In this document: positions 1 to 6,925 of the stretch, piece by piece
Numbering within the stretch: position 1 is the stretch's first letter
Layout: each line of letters begins with the position of its first letter
DNA from: Scytonema sp. UIC 10036
GTDB taxonomy: Bacteria; Cyanobacteriota; Cyanobacteriia; Cyanobacteriales; Nostocaceae
Length of the DNA stretch: 33,594 nt
NCBI RefSeq assembly: GCF_009725235.1
Contig: NZ_WJFC01000141.1
Span: 1 to 33,594, forward strand
Reading direction: 5' to 3'
Notes under the pieces: generated by a model
What the model saw: only the letters and a program-made list of their open reading frames with translations
The model's database searches: none
What the model was told of the DNA's origin: nothing
Made by a program: the position numbers and the translations under genes

Positions 1-6
1 GGGTAG

Positions 7-26
7 GGGCACAATGCCTTGTGCCC
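7..26. repeat. Short inverted repeat GGGCACAA-N4-TTGTGCCC
   Basis: Two perfect 8-base arms (7-14 and 19-26) surround a four-base loop, at the extreme left edge of the window. There is no following T-run, so it does not look like an intrinsic terminator by itself. From memory, similar motifs are dispersed between genes in filamentous cyanobacteria. The rest of 27-235 is AT-rich with no gene that I can support; it presumably holds the promoter of the OstA-like gene. Confidence 0.5.
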
Positions 27-247
27 GTACAGAACGTAGAGCCAAAATTTCAAGTTTAAAATCTTATCAGCTTTTTTAAGACCATTCTCTAATTGTAAAA
101 TTTTGTAATGAAACCTAAAGAGTCAAGAAAGCGTCTAAAACTTTAGCTAGTAGCGATCCAAGGGGTAGTTCAAATTGTGTATTGTATCTCTGGGAGAAGT
201 ACTTGCAAGAATTAAAATAACAGGCGAGTTCGTAATTGCCAACTTAT

Positions 248-751
248 ATGAAACCCCATTACCGATTGCCCCAAATTAAAATGCGCTATTCTGGATTAGC
301 TTTACTGCTTAGTGCTGCACTCACAGGTGCGATCGCATTACCCAGCCAAGTACAAACAGCTACCGCACAAACGCCTCAAACTTCTGCACAGCAAAACCGT
401 CCTCTCTACATCCGTGGTAAAGTCCAAGAATATAACTCGAAAACACAAGTGGCAACTGTTCGCGGTGATGTAGAACTCGTTTACCCAGCCCGAGGTATTC
501 AAGCAACCGCAGCACAAGCACAATACTTTACTCGGGAACGTCAAATTATTCTCAGTGGTAATGTCTATGTACTGCAAGAGGGACGCAATAGTATTAAAGC
601 TGAGACGGTAACTTATTTGATTGACGAAGGGCGATTTGTTGCGACACCCAAGCAGGGTCGTCAGGTAGAATCCATTTATATCGTTAACGATAACAACAAT
701 CAAACTGCTGCACCTGCTCCCGCAACACCACCTTTGAAGAAACCTAATTAG
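248..751 (+). CDS. OstA/LptA-like periplasmic protein
   Basis: Small exported protein of the OstA/LptA (LPS transport bridge) family, which carries lipopolysaccharide across the periplasm in Gram-negatives. The N-terminus has basic residues and then a hydrophobic stretch (GLALLLSAALTGAIAL) ending near an Ala-x-Ala type site (TATAQ), a plausible signal peptide. The mature part holds the beta-rich OstA pattern: V-x-G-D-V-E, A-x-x-A-x-Y and L-S-G-N-V near the middle. The C-terminus is Pro/Ala rich and low complexity. An in-frame TTG lies at 236; I prefer the ATG at 248 because it gives a normal signal peptide, although neither has a clear Shine-Dalgarno. No lptB-type ATPase follows in this window, so the link to the rest of the Lpt machinery is by family only. 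Confidence 0.75.
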   Translation: MKPHYRLPQIKMRYSGLALLLSAALTGAIALPSQVQTATAQTPQTSAQQNRPLYIRGKVQEYNSKTQVATVRGDVELVYPARGIQATAAQAQYFTRERQIILSGNVYVLQEGRNSIKAETVTYLIDEGRFVATPKQGRQVESIYIVNDNNNQTAAPAPATPPLKKPN

Positions 752-754
752 TTT

Positions 755-845
755 TGGATTTTGGATTATTCGATTTTGGATTTTGGATTTTGGATTTTGG
801 ATTATTCGATTTTGGATTTTGGATTTTGGATTTTGGATTGTTAGC
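755..845. repeat. Heptamer tandem repeat (GGATTTT)n
   Basis: About a dozen copies of a 7-bp unit GGATTTT, interrupted twice by ATTATTCGATT. It starts three bases after the OstA-like stop codon. The same unit recurs in inverted orientation at 1256-1317, so the two tracts bracket the four-helix-bundle gene. Such short tandemly repeated sequences are a known feature of heterocystous cyanobacteria. Confidence 0.85.
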
Positions 846-858
846 ATTTTGGGGTTTT

Positions 859-1239
859 TTAGATTTTGGACTTAGAGGTGTGAGTCTGACTTTTTAGACG
901 CAATGTTTTAATAGAAGCGACAGTCATCGCTAATATCTCATTAATTTCAGACTTCAACTTTGTCACTTTCTCTAATGGTAGTAAGCCAGACTCAACTATT
1001 AGCTCCAACCAATAAATAGTTTCATCCGCTTCCTCTTCCACTATACTGAGCTTATGAATAACATCGGCTGTGGATTTTCCGCGACAAGCTGAACGATAGT
1101 TAGCTCCTACTGATGTTGCCGAGCGAATGAGTTGTTTTCCAATAACTTCGCTTGTTCGGTTTTGAGGTAATGTTTCTACTAATTGAATAGCTTTTAATGC
1201 TATTTGAAAAGTCCTCTGCTTAAATTCCTTCTCATTCAT
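859..1239 (-). CDS. Four-helix-bundle protein (23S rRNA IVP / Avd-like family)
   Basis: A 126-residue all-helical protein of the family first described as 23S rRNA intervening-sequence proteins, which also includes Avd of diversity-generating retroelements. Recognisable family features are the opening F-K-x-R-T-F-Q-x-A-L-K-A-I, the central I-G-K-Q-L-I-R-S-A-T-S-V-G-A-N-Y-R-S-A segment, and E-E-A-D-E-T-x-Y-W-L-E-L. The molecular role of free-standing members is unknown; no reverse transcriptase or rRNA is adjacent, so no retroelement or rRNA role can be claimed. The last residues (K-S-K-I) are encoded by a degenerate repeat unit, so the C-terminus runs into repeat DNA. It lies between inverted heptamer arrays, at the distal end of the efflux cassette and on the same strand. 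Confidence 0.8.
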   Translation of the reverse strand: MNEKEFKQRTFQIALKAIQLVETLPQNRTSEVIGKQLIRSATSVGANYRSACRGKSTADVIHKLSIVEEEADETIYWLELIVESGLLPLEKVTKLKSEINEILAMTVASIKTLRLKSQTHTSKSKI

Positions 1240-1255
1240 CTTCTAAAGTCCTAAA

Positions 1256-1317
1256 CAATCCAAAATCCAAAATCTAAAATCAAAAATCCAAAATCCAAAA
1301 TCCAAAATCCAAAATCT
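1256..1317. repeat. Heptamer tandem repeat (CCAAAAT)n, inverted copy
   Basis: About eight copies of CCAAAAT, the reverse complement of the unit at 755-845. It fills the gap between the four-helix-bundle gene and the permease stop codon. Together the two tracts could form a long cruciform or act as homologous ends around the small gene. Confidence 0.85.
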
Positions 1318-2418
1318 CTAAAATCTCATCCTCTGCAACTTACGCCAAGCTAAAAAGAAGAACAAACTAGCCAGCCCAAACAAAGCCAAAACCTGAAACC
1401 AAACACCCAACCAACCCACACCACGCGCATAAGCATCGCGACTTAACTCAATGTAATACCGAGCCGGAATAATGTTAGAAATCCAGCGAATGCCAGCAGG
1501 AATATTTGATATGGGATAAATAAACCCAGATAACTGAAGTGAGAGTAAAAAGGCAGTAAAAGCAACTGCTTGAATAGCAGCACTTTGAACTTTTGTCTGA
1601 CTCCCTACAAAAATCCCCCAAAAAACACCGCCCGCAATATAAAGCATGGAACTGAAAATCATAGGTGTGGGATTGCCTACAAACCGCAATCCAAAGAACA
1701 GCCATGCTTCCACATTCACCAACAGCACCTCCGCCATACCAACCAGCCAGAATGCTGCAGCTTTCCCGAGTAAATATTCCGTACCTGTTAAGCTCGAAGC
1801 GTAAACTTGCAGGATCGTCCCCTGTTCGTACTCTTTTGCTACTGCCAAAGCAGCAAGTAACGGAGGAAACAGAGTCACAGTAATTGCGATCGCCCCAGGA
1901 CCAACATACCTCAATGTTTCCAAACCTGGATTATACCACAAGCGAAACTGAAGATTCACCGCAGGAGATTGACCTCCCCGGAGATTTTCCATAAAAGCAT
2001 TAGTCGTAGCTTTGGTATAACCCCTAACAATATTAGCCGTATTAGCATCAGTCCCATCTACTAAAATTTGTACCTCAGCCCCACCCCCTTTTCGCTGCAA
2101 ATCGCGAGCAAACTTTGGAGGAACAATCAAACCTGCAGCAACCTTACCCCCATCCAACAACCGAGGTACATTCACCTGGGGACTAGAAGCAACTATATTA
2201 AACTTGTTTGTGCGCTCAAAAGTCGCAATATACTCCCGACTATCAGGAGTTCTATCCAAATCCTGAATCGCAAAATTAATCTTATTCACCTCCAGCGATA
2301 CCGCAAACCCAAACAACAGCAGCAGCATCAAAGGCAACAAAAGAGCCAGAGACAAAGTTAGGCGATCGCGTCCCAACTGCGATAATTCTTTTATAGTTTG
2401 AGCAAAGATTCGTTTCAT
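1318..2418 (-). CDS. ABC-2 type transporter permease (YbhS-like)
   Basis: Inner-membrane permease of the ABC-2 (DrrB/YbhS) family, 366 residues. The first helix (LTLSLALLLPLMLLLLFGFAV, near residues 20-40) is followed by a large soluble loop with the family motif V-D-G-T-D-A-N-T-A-N around residues 118-127. Five hydrophobic segments follow from about residue 175, including the conserved S-G-F-I-Y-P-I-S-N-I-P and N-I-I-P-A-R-Y-Y region. It is the last transport gene of a minus-strand cassette (TetR, HlyD, double ATPase, permease) and probably forms the channel for the upstream ATPase and membrane-fusion protein. Related cassettes usually encode two permeases; only one is present here, so it may homodimerise. 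The substrate is not known. Confidence 0.9.
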   Translation of the reverse strand: MKRIFAQTIKELSQLGRDRLTLSLALLLPLMLLLLFGFAVSLEVNKINFAIQDLDRTPDSREYIATFERTNKFNIVASSPQVNVPRLLDGGKVAAGLIVPPKFARDLQRKGGGAEVQILVDGTDANTANIVRGYTKATTNAFMENLRGGQSPAVNLQFRLWYNPGLETLRYVGPGAIAITVTLFPPLLAALAVAKEYEQGTILQVYASSLTGTEYLLGKAAAFWLVGMAEVLLVNVEAWLFFGLRFVGNPTPMIFSSMLYIAGGVFWGIFVGSQTKVQSAAIQAVAFTAFLLSLQLSGFIYPISNIPAGIRWISNIIPARYYIELSRDAYARGVGWLGVWFQVLALFGLASLFFFLAWRKLQRMRF

Positions 2419-2419
2419 T

Positions 2420-2555
2420 GTTAGTGGTTAGTGGTTAGTTGTTAGTTGTTAATGGTTGGTGGTTGGTGGTTAGTGGTTAGTGGTTGGTGGTTAGTGGTTA
2501 GTGGTTAGTGGTTGCTCTTCACAACTAACAACTAACAACTAACAACTAACGATTA
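2420..2555. repeat. Heptamer repeat tract (TTAGTGG / TTAGTTG) with inverted half
   Basis: The gap between the ATPase stop and the permease start is filled by variants of TTAGTGG and TTAGTTG (2420-2514) followed by AACTAAC-type units (2520-2548), the inverted form. The two halves can pair into a long imperfect hairpin in the intercistronic mRNA. The ATPase stop codon at 2546 lies at the edge of the tract. Confidence 0.8.
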
Positions 2556-4474
2556 ACCACACTAATAAACACGTCTTCTAAAGAAAACTCAATTTCTTTG
2601 TGGCTTTGCACGTTTATCCCAGCTTCTTGCAACCAGTTCTCAACTTGGGGAATCTGAGTGCTCGGTTCTTCCAGGACGGTATGCAAACGCGAACCAAAAA
2701 TAGACACGCGCCAGCGCTCTAAGTTTTGCTTTAGCAAATCCGATGCTTTTTGCAACGGTTTGCACTCCCATTCCACCAATTGTCCCGGTTGCTCCTGTTT
2801 AACTTGACGTGGAGTTCCTTGTGCTACAAGTTCTCCCGCTACCATAAACCCCAAACGGTGGCACTGTTCTGCTTCTTCTAAATAATGAGTGGTGACTAAT
2901 ATCGCCATCCCTTCACTCGCAAACTGGTTAATCCAACGCCAAAATTCTCTTCTCGCCAAGGGGTCAACACCAGAAGTAGGCTCATCCAGAAACAACACTT
3001 TTGGTTCGTGCATCACTGCTGCACCAAAAGCAACTCTCTGCTTCCAACCACCCGGTAAATCGCGAGTCAACCTATCCTCTTGACCTGTTAAATCGCTCAT
3101 TTGGAGTACCCAATTTTTCTTGGCTCGTCGATAGCGGCGCGGTACACCATAAACACCGCAATAAAACTCTAAGTTTTGTCCAATTGTCAAGTCATCATAA
3201 AGGGTAAACTTTTGCGACATATAACCAATTTTTTGCCGCACTACAGCACTGCGTAATTGACCTGTTTCTCCTGCCAGTGTTACTTTTCCAGAACTAGCAA
3301 CCAGTAAACCACAAAGCATTTTAATAGTCGTTGTTTTTCCTGCACCATTTGCTCCTAAAAGACCAAAAACTTCACCGTATTTAATGTCTAAATTAATATT
3401 ATTAACTGCGTGAAAACTCCCAAACTTTTTATGAAGGTTCTGCGCTCCAATGGCTGTCCCAGTAGATTTTTGCTGATGGAATCGAGGGTAGTTGCTAACA
3501 GAACTGGCTCCTTTCTGTTCTCTCAACCGAGCAACAAACGTATTCTCAAGAGTTGGGGTATCTATAGCATAATTTTCAACTGGAATTTGTTCTTGCTCTA
3601 AAATATGCTCGATTCTCTGTCTTGTTTCCCTAGGTTGCGCTGTGAGGACATCTAGGCGATCGCCAAAGCGCTGCACATCGGAAACCAAGTCCTGCAAATC
3701 AACGTTTCTGTTCAGAATGTCTGCTACTAAATCTAGCTGGCTTACAGATAGATAAACTTCTAACCGTTGCATACCCAGGCTTGCTTTTACGCGAGCAGGT
3801 GTGTCGCATTGTTGAATTTTACCTTCATATATTAAAGCAATCCGCGAACAGCGCTCTGCCTCATCCAGGTAGGGCGTGGCTACTACCGTGGTCACCCCTT
3901 CCGTCACTGCAAGTTCTGCCAAAATGTCCCAGAACTCGCGTCTCGATACCGGATCTACACCTGTTGTTGGTTCATCTAACAACAAAATTTTTGGTTGGTG
4001 AATGAGCGCACAGCACAATGCAAGTTTTTGCTTCATCCCTCCTGAAAGGCGTCCGGCGAGACGGTTTTTAAACTGGGCTAAGTCTAGTAATTTGAGGTAG
4101 CGATCGCTGCGGGTTTTTAAAGCTGTTTCGCTGACTTCGCGCAAACCTGCTGCATAACGTAAATTTTCCCAAATGCTCATGTCTTGGTAAAGACTAAAGC
4201 GTTGGGTGAGATATCCCATTTGCAAGCGCACATCCCAAGGTTTAGAACCTAACACTTTAACAATGCCGCTTGTTTGTTCCATGACTCCGGAGAGAATCTG
4301 GAATGTGGTGGTTTTTCCTGCTCCATCGGGTCCTATGAGTCCAAATATTTCGCCGGGATAAATGTCTAAATTTATACTTGCTACGGCTTCTGTTTGCTTG
4401 CTGTAGCGGTGTTGTAAATCTCGAATGGTGATGACGGCGGTGTTGGTTTGTTGAGTGCGATCTATTGTTTTCAT
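2546..4474 (-). CDS. ABC transporter ATP-binding protein with two fused ATPase domains (YbhF-like)
   Basis: Cytoplasmic ATPase of an ABC-2 exporter, 642 residues, with two nucleotide-binding domains in one chain. Domain 1: Walker A G-P-D-G-A-G-K-T-T (about 48-56), signature L-S-G-G-M-K-Q (about 143-149), Walker B L-L-L-D-E-P (about 164-169). Domain 2: Walker A G-A-N-G-A-G-K-T-T (about 374-382), signature L-P-G-G-W-K-Q (about 472-478), Walker B L-F-L-D-E-P (about 493-498). The switch histidine is intact in domain 2 (T-T-H-Y-L-E-E-A-E) but is proline in domain 1 (A-T-P-Y-L-D-E-A-E), so the two sites are probably not equivalent; this asymmetry occurs in this class of fused ATPase. It lies between the HlyD-type gene and the permease and should energise that pair. 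ATG start at 4474. Confidence 0.92.
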   Translation of the reverse strand: MKTIDRTQQTNTAVITIRDLQHRYSKQTEAVASINLDIYPGEIFGLIGPDGAGKTTTFQILSGVMEQTSGIVKVLGSKPWDVRLQMGYLTQRFSLYQDMSIWENLRYAAGLREVSETALKTRSDRYLKLLDLAQFKNRLAGRLSGGMKQKLALCCALIHQPKILLLDEPTTGVDPVSRREFWDILAELAVTEGVTTVVATPYLDEAERCSRIALIYEGKIQQCDTPARVKASLGMQRLEVYLSVSQLDLVADILNRNVDLQDLVSDVQRFGDRLDVLTAQPRETRQRIEHILEQEQIPVENYAIDTPTLENTFVARLREQKGASSVSNYPRFHQQKSTGTAIGAQNLHKKFGSFHAVNNINLDIKYGEVFGLLGANGAGKTTTIKMLCGLLVASSGKVTLAGETGQLRSAVVRQKIGYMSQKFTLYDDLTIGQNLEFYCGVYGVPRRYRRAKKNWVLQMSDLTGQEDRLTRDLPGGWKQRVAFGAAVMHEPKVLFLDEPTSGVDPLARREFWRWINQFASEGMAILVTTHYLEEAEQCHRLGFMVAGELVAQGTPRQVKQEQPGQLVEWECKPLQKASDLLKQNLERWRVSIFGSRLHTVLEEPSTQIPQVENWLQEAGINVQSHKEIEFSLEDVFISVVNR

Positions 4475-4484
4475 AACTATTGAA

Positions 4485-4552
4485 CCGCAGAGGCGCAGAG
4501 GACGCGGAGGGAAGAGGGGGGAGACAAGGGAGACAAGGTAGCAAATTCTTTT
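4485..4552. repeat. Low-complexity purine-rich repeat (GCAGAGG / GAGACAAGG type)
   Basis: The 78-bp gap between the HlyD-type and ATPase genes consists of GCAGAGGCGCAGAGGACGCGG-like units followed by GGGAGACAA units. On the other side of the short A/T spacer (4553-4600) related GTCCCCC/CTTGTCTC units continue inside the HlyD-type gene and encode its last residues. Confidence 0.6.
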
Positions 4553-5851
4553 TTATCCACCTTGTTCTTCATGTCCCCCACGTCCCCCTTGTCTCTCCAA
4601 AATCCTCCCATCGGCTGGCATTCCTGGTTTTGCCAGTCCTTGGGGATTTTTTAGGGTGAGTTCTACTCCAAAGACTTGTGTGACTCTGTCTTTTTTGAAG
4701 TAGATATTTTCTGGTGTGAAGCTGGCTTTGGGATCTATTCGGGTGACTGTTGCTTTTAGGGGTTGGTTGGGGTATGTATCTAAGTAGACTAGGCTGGGCT
4801 GACCTATTTTGACTTTTCCTAGTTCTCCTTCAGGAATAAAGCCACGCAGGTAAAGGTTATCTAAGTTGACTATTGTGAGTAGTGGTGCGCCTGCTGCTAC
4901 AACTTCTCCTGCTTCTACTGAACGGGTGATGATGCTACCTGCTAGGGGGCTATTGATTTTTAAGTAGTTTAAGTTTGCTTGAACTTGCGCTTGTGCGGCT
5001 TGGGCGTCTTTGACTTCTTGTTGGGCTACGGCTATGTCTGTACGGGCTTGGACAATTTGTTTTTCTATTTGTAATGCCGCTGCTGCTCGGATCGGTGTGT
5101 TGCGAAGTGTTGCTTGGGCTTGGGTGAGGGTTCCTTGCGCTGACTGTACTTGTTGTATTGCTGTGGCAACTCTGGCTTGGCTTACGTTGAGAGTCGCATC
5201 GTCTTCATCTTTTCTCTGGGCTGAAACTGCTCCTTGGGAATATAAGTAATTGGTTCGTTTTTGTTTTACCCGTGATAATTCTAAATTAGCTTGGGCTTCT
5301 ACAAGTTGCGATCGCGCCGCAGCGAGTGCATTTTCTGCTTGTTGAACTCGACCTTGACTTTCTTGTTGTGCTTGTTGTGTCGTCAGGTTGGCTTGTTGGA
5401 GTTGGGCTGACAAGACTGGTAGCTGTTGGCGGGTACGTTCTAACCGTTCTTGTGCTCCACGCACTCGAGCAGCTGCACTTTGAAATTGAGCACGCAGTTC
5501 TGAATCATCTATTTGCACTAACAATTGACCGGGCTTAACAAAATCTCCTTCTCTGAAGGCTACACTAGCAATCCGACCCCCTATTTTTGCTGATACATCT
5601 GTTTCATAACCCTCTATACGCCCGCTTAAAAATAGCCCTTCAGGTTCTGGTTGATAAATAAAAGCTCGATAAACACTGTATCCTGCTCCTGCTATGAGGG
5701 CGATCGCTCCCAATATCAAGACTGGTTTGGGGATATGTCGCCGTGGCTTTTGCGGGGAAGGTTGCGGTTGCGAAATTTGTGCTCCATCCTCCACAGGGCT
5801 ACTGTTAGTGTCTCGAGCATCATGGATAGGTTCCGTTGGTGTTTGTGTCAT
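4553..5851 (-). CDS. HlyD / YbhG-like membrane-fusion protein
   Basis: Periplasmic adaptor of an ABC exporter, about 432 residues. A Pro-rich cytoplasmic N-terminus leads to one membrane anchor (PVLILGAIALIAGAGYSVYRA), then a lipoyl-like half-motif (G-R-I-E-G-Y-E-T-D-V-S-A-K-I-G-G-R-I). A long Gln/Ala/Arg-rich coiled-coil hairpin follows, then the second lipoyl half (I-N-S-P-L-A-G-S-I-I-T-R-S-V-E-A-G-E-V-V) and a beta-barrel. The reading frame is open to 5905, but I take the ATG at 5851: an AGGGG motif precedes it, and the 18 extra residues would be encoded by repeat-like DNA. The final dozen residues (Q-G-G-R-G-G-H-E-E-Q-G-G) are encoded by a purine-rich repeat, so the natural C-terminus has been replaced or extended. 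It is the first transport gene after the TetR gene. Confidence 0.9.
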   Translation of the reverse strand: MTQTPTEPIHDARDTNSSPVEDGAQISQPQPSPQKPRRHIPKPVLILGAIALIAGAGYSVYRAFIYQPEPEGLFLSGRIEGYETDVSAKIGGRIASVAFREGDFVKPGQLLVQIDDSELRAQFQSAAARVRGAQERLERTRQQLPVLSAQLQQANLTTQQAQQESQGRVQQAENALAAARSQLVEAQANLELSRVKQKRTNYLYSQGAVSAQRKDEDDATLNVSQARVATAIQQVQSAQGTLTQAQATLRNTPIRAAAALQIEKQIVQARTDIAVAQQEVKDAQAAQAQVQANLNYLKINSPLAGSIITRSVEAGEVVAAGAPLLTIVNLDNLYLRGFIPEGELGKVKIGQPSLVYLDTYPNQPLKATVTRIDPKASFTPENIYFKKDRVTQVFGVELTLKNPQGLAKPGMPADGRILERQGGRGGHEEQGG

Positions 5852-5931
5852 AAAAACCCCTACCATTTTGGATGAGTGGATTTTGGATTTCACAGCAGTT
5901 TTCACTTATTTAGACCACACTCTTAATTCTT

Positions 5932-5962
5932 TTGCGCCTTTGCGCCTTTGCGCCTTTGCGTG
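5932..5962. repeat. GCGCCTTT tandem repeat
   Basis: Three to four copies of the 8-bp unit GCGCCTTT, ending GCGTGA, between the TetR and HlyD-type genes. Its position could affect expression of the cassette if the TetR promoter drives all four genes. Confidence 0.7.
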
Positions 5963-6009
5963 AGATAAAAAAGATGTAGTTCATTTACCTGAAAATAGCT
6001 GTAAAAAAT

Positions 6010-6702
6010 TTATCCTTGAAAATGCGTGCTGTAGCTTCCGTTCAAGTTTGGTAAACTTCGCGCTGTAGGTTGCTGTGTTTCAGCAGTTGCAAGCATACCT
6101 TGCAAAAAAACCTCAACCGCAGTTTTTACCATAGTATCCAAGCTAATTTGCCGAGCATCAGGCTGTAGAAAAACCTCACGTGTAATCATGTAGGCAAGAA
6201 ATGAACCAACAAAACAACGGGCGGCGGCGGCTGAGTCCATTGGTTTGAAAACCCCCGCAGCCATTTGCTTTTCCAAATAGCGCGTCAAAAAAGAGATGGA
6301 ACGACTCGGTCCTATTTTGTTGAGCATCTCAGCAATCGCAGGATGGCGAAACGCTTCTGAAAATAGGAGTTTCATCATTGCCATAGATGTTGGATTATTC
6401 AAGACAGTGAGAAACGCTCTAGCAAAGATGCTTAGCACAACCTCAGGAGGTTTGCTCATCATCTCTTCCTCGTTGTGAATCAACAATTGCAGCACTGGTA
6501 GACGTTGTTCCACCACTTGGCGAAATAAGTCAGCTTTATCCTTAAAGTAGTGGTATATCAAACCGGGCGAGCCAATTCCTGCTGCAGCCGCAATATCTTT
6601 ATTGGTCGCTTTCTCAAAACCTTTATGGGAAAAGACTTGCAAAGCACCATCAATGATTTGCTGTCGCCGATCCTCAAAGTCTTGTTCGACACGTGGAGGC
6701 AT
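6010..6702 (-). CDS. TetR-family transcriptional regulator (CecR-like position)
   Basis: DNA-binding repressor of the TetR family, about 230 residues from the ATG at 6702. The N-terminal helix-turn-helix is clear: I-I-D-G-A-L-Q-V-F-S-H-K-G-F-E-K-A-T, then D-I-A-A-A-A-G-I and L-I-Y-H-Y-F-K-D-K-A-D-L-F. The rest is a helical ligand-binding domain. A TTG in the same frame at 6726 overlaps a palindrome, so the ATG is the better start. The gene precedes the HlyD-type, ATPase and permease genes on the same strand, as cecR precedes ybhGFSR in E. coli, and probably controls the exporter and itself. The inducer is unknown. Confidence 0.88.
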   Translation of the reverse strand: MPPRVEQDFEDRRQQIIDGALQVFSHKGFEKATNKDIAAAAGIGSPGLIYHYFKDKADLFRQVVEQRLPVLQLLIHNEEEMMSKPPEVVLSIFARAFLTVLNNPTSMAMMKLLFSEAFRHPAIAEMLNKIGPSRSISFLTRYLEKQMAAGVFKPMDSAAAARCFVGSFLAYMITREVFLQPDARQISLDTMVKTAVEVFLQGMLATAETQQPTARSLPNLNGSYSTHFQG

Positions 6703-6714
6703 AACTACAATTGA

Positions 6715-6730
6715 TTGATTGGTCAATCAA
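6715..6730. promoter_or_regulatory. Candidate TetR operator, 7-bp inverted arms
   Basis: Perfect palindrome TTGATTG-GT-CAATCAA, centred about 20 bases upstream of the TetR ATG (6702). The position and symmetry fit an autoregulatory TetR operator lying over the leader or promoter. It also sits in the divergent region (6703-6844) before the DUF4118 kinase. Its function is inferred from symmetry and position. Confidence 0.55.
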
Positions 6731-6844
6731 ATAATAACACCTCCAAATCACGAAAATCAAAAAGTCAATTTTTCTTAACTTCAGTGAATATGTCATTTAA
6801 AATGAAGCAGCATCCGTCTTCCTCTGCTACAAGAACTAGAAAAA

Positions 6845-6925
6845 ATGCCAAAAGCTAGGAGAAAATTACTATTAGACTATGGTGTAGCTGTATTAGCCAG
6901 CTTACTTGCATTAGCCTTTCGTTGG
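6845..6925 (+). other. Out-of-frame 5' segment encoding the first membrane helix of the DUF4118 kinase
   Basis: An ATG at 6845 opens a frame reading M-P-K-A-R-R-K-L-L-L-D-Y-G-V-A-V-L-A-S-L-L-A-L-A-F-R-W, which is the usual basic start and first helix of DUF4118 (KdpD-like) sensors. This frame then diverges and stops at 6968-6970, whereas the continuation (T-P-L-L-G-D-N-A-P-L-I) is in the frame of the following kinase. A single-base insertion or deletion around 6918-6935 would explain it. Confidence 0.7.

Noticed and set aside
338..847. 169-codon minus-strand frame opposite the OstA-like gene
   Set aside because: Its N-terminal part is translated heptamer repeat (P-K-S-K-I-Q-N) and the rest is antisense to a convincing exported protein.
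859..1239. Diversity-generating retroelement accessory gene (avd)
   Set aside because: The fold family fits, but no reverse transcriptase, template repeat or variable repeat pair was seen in the window.
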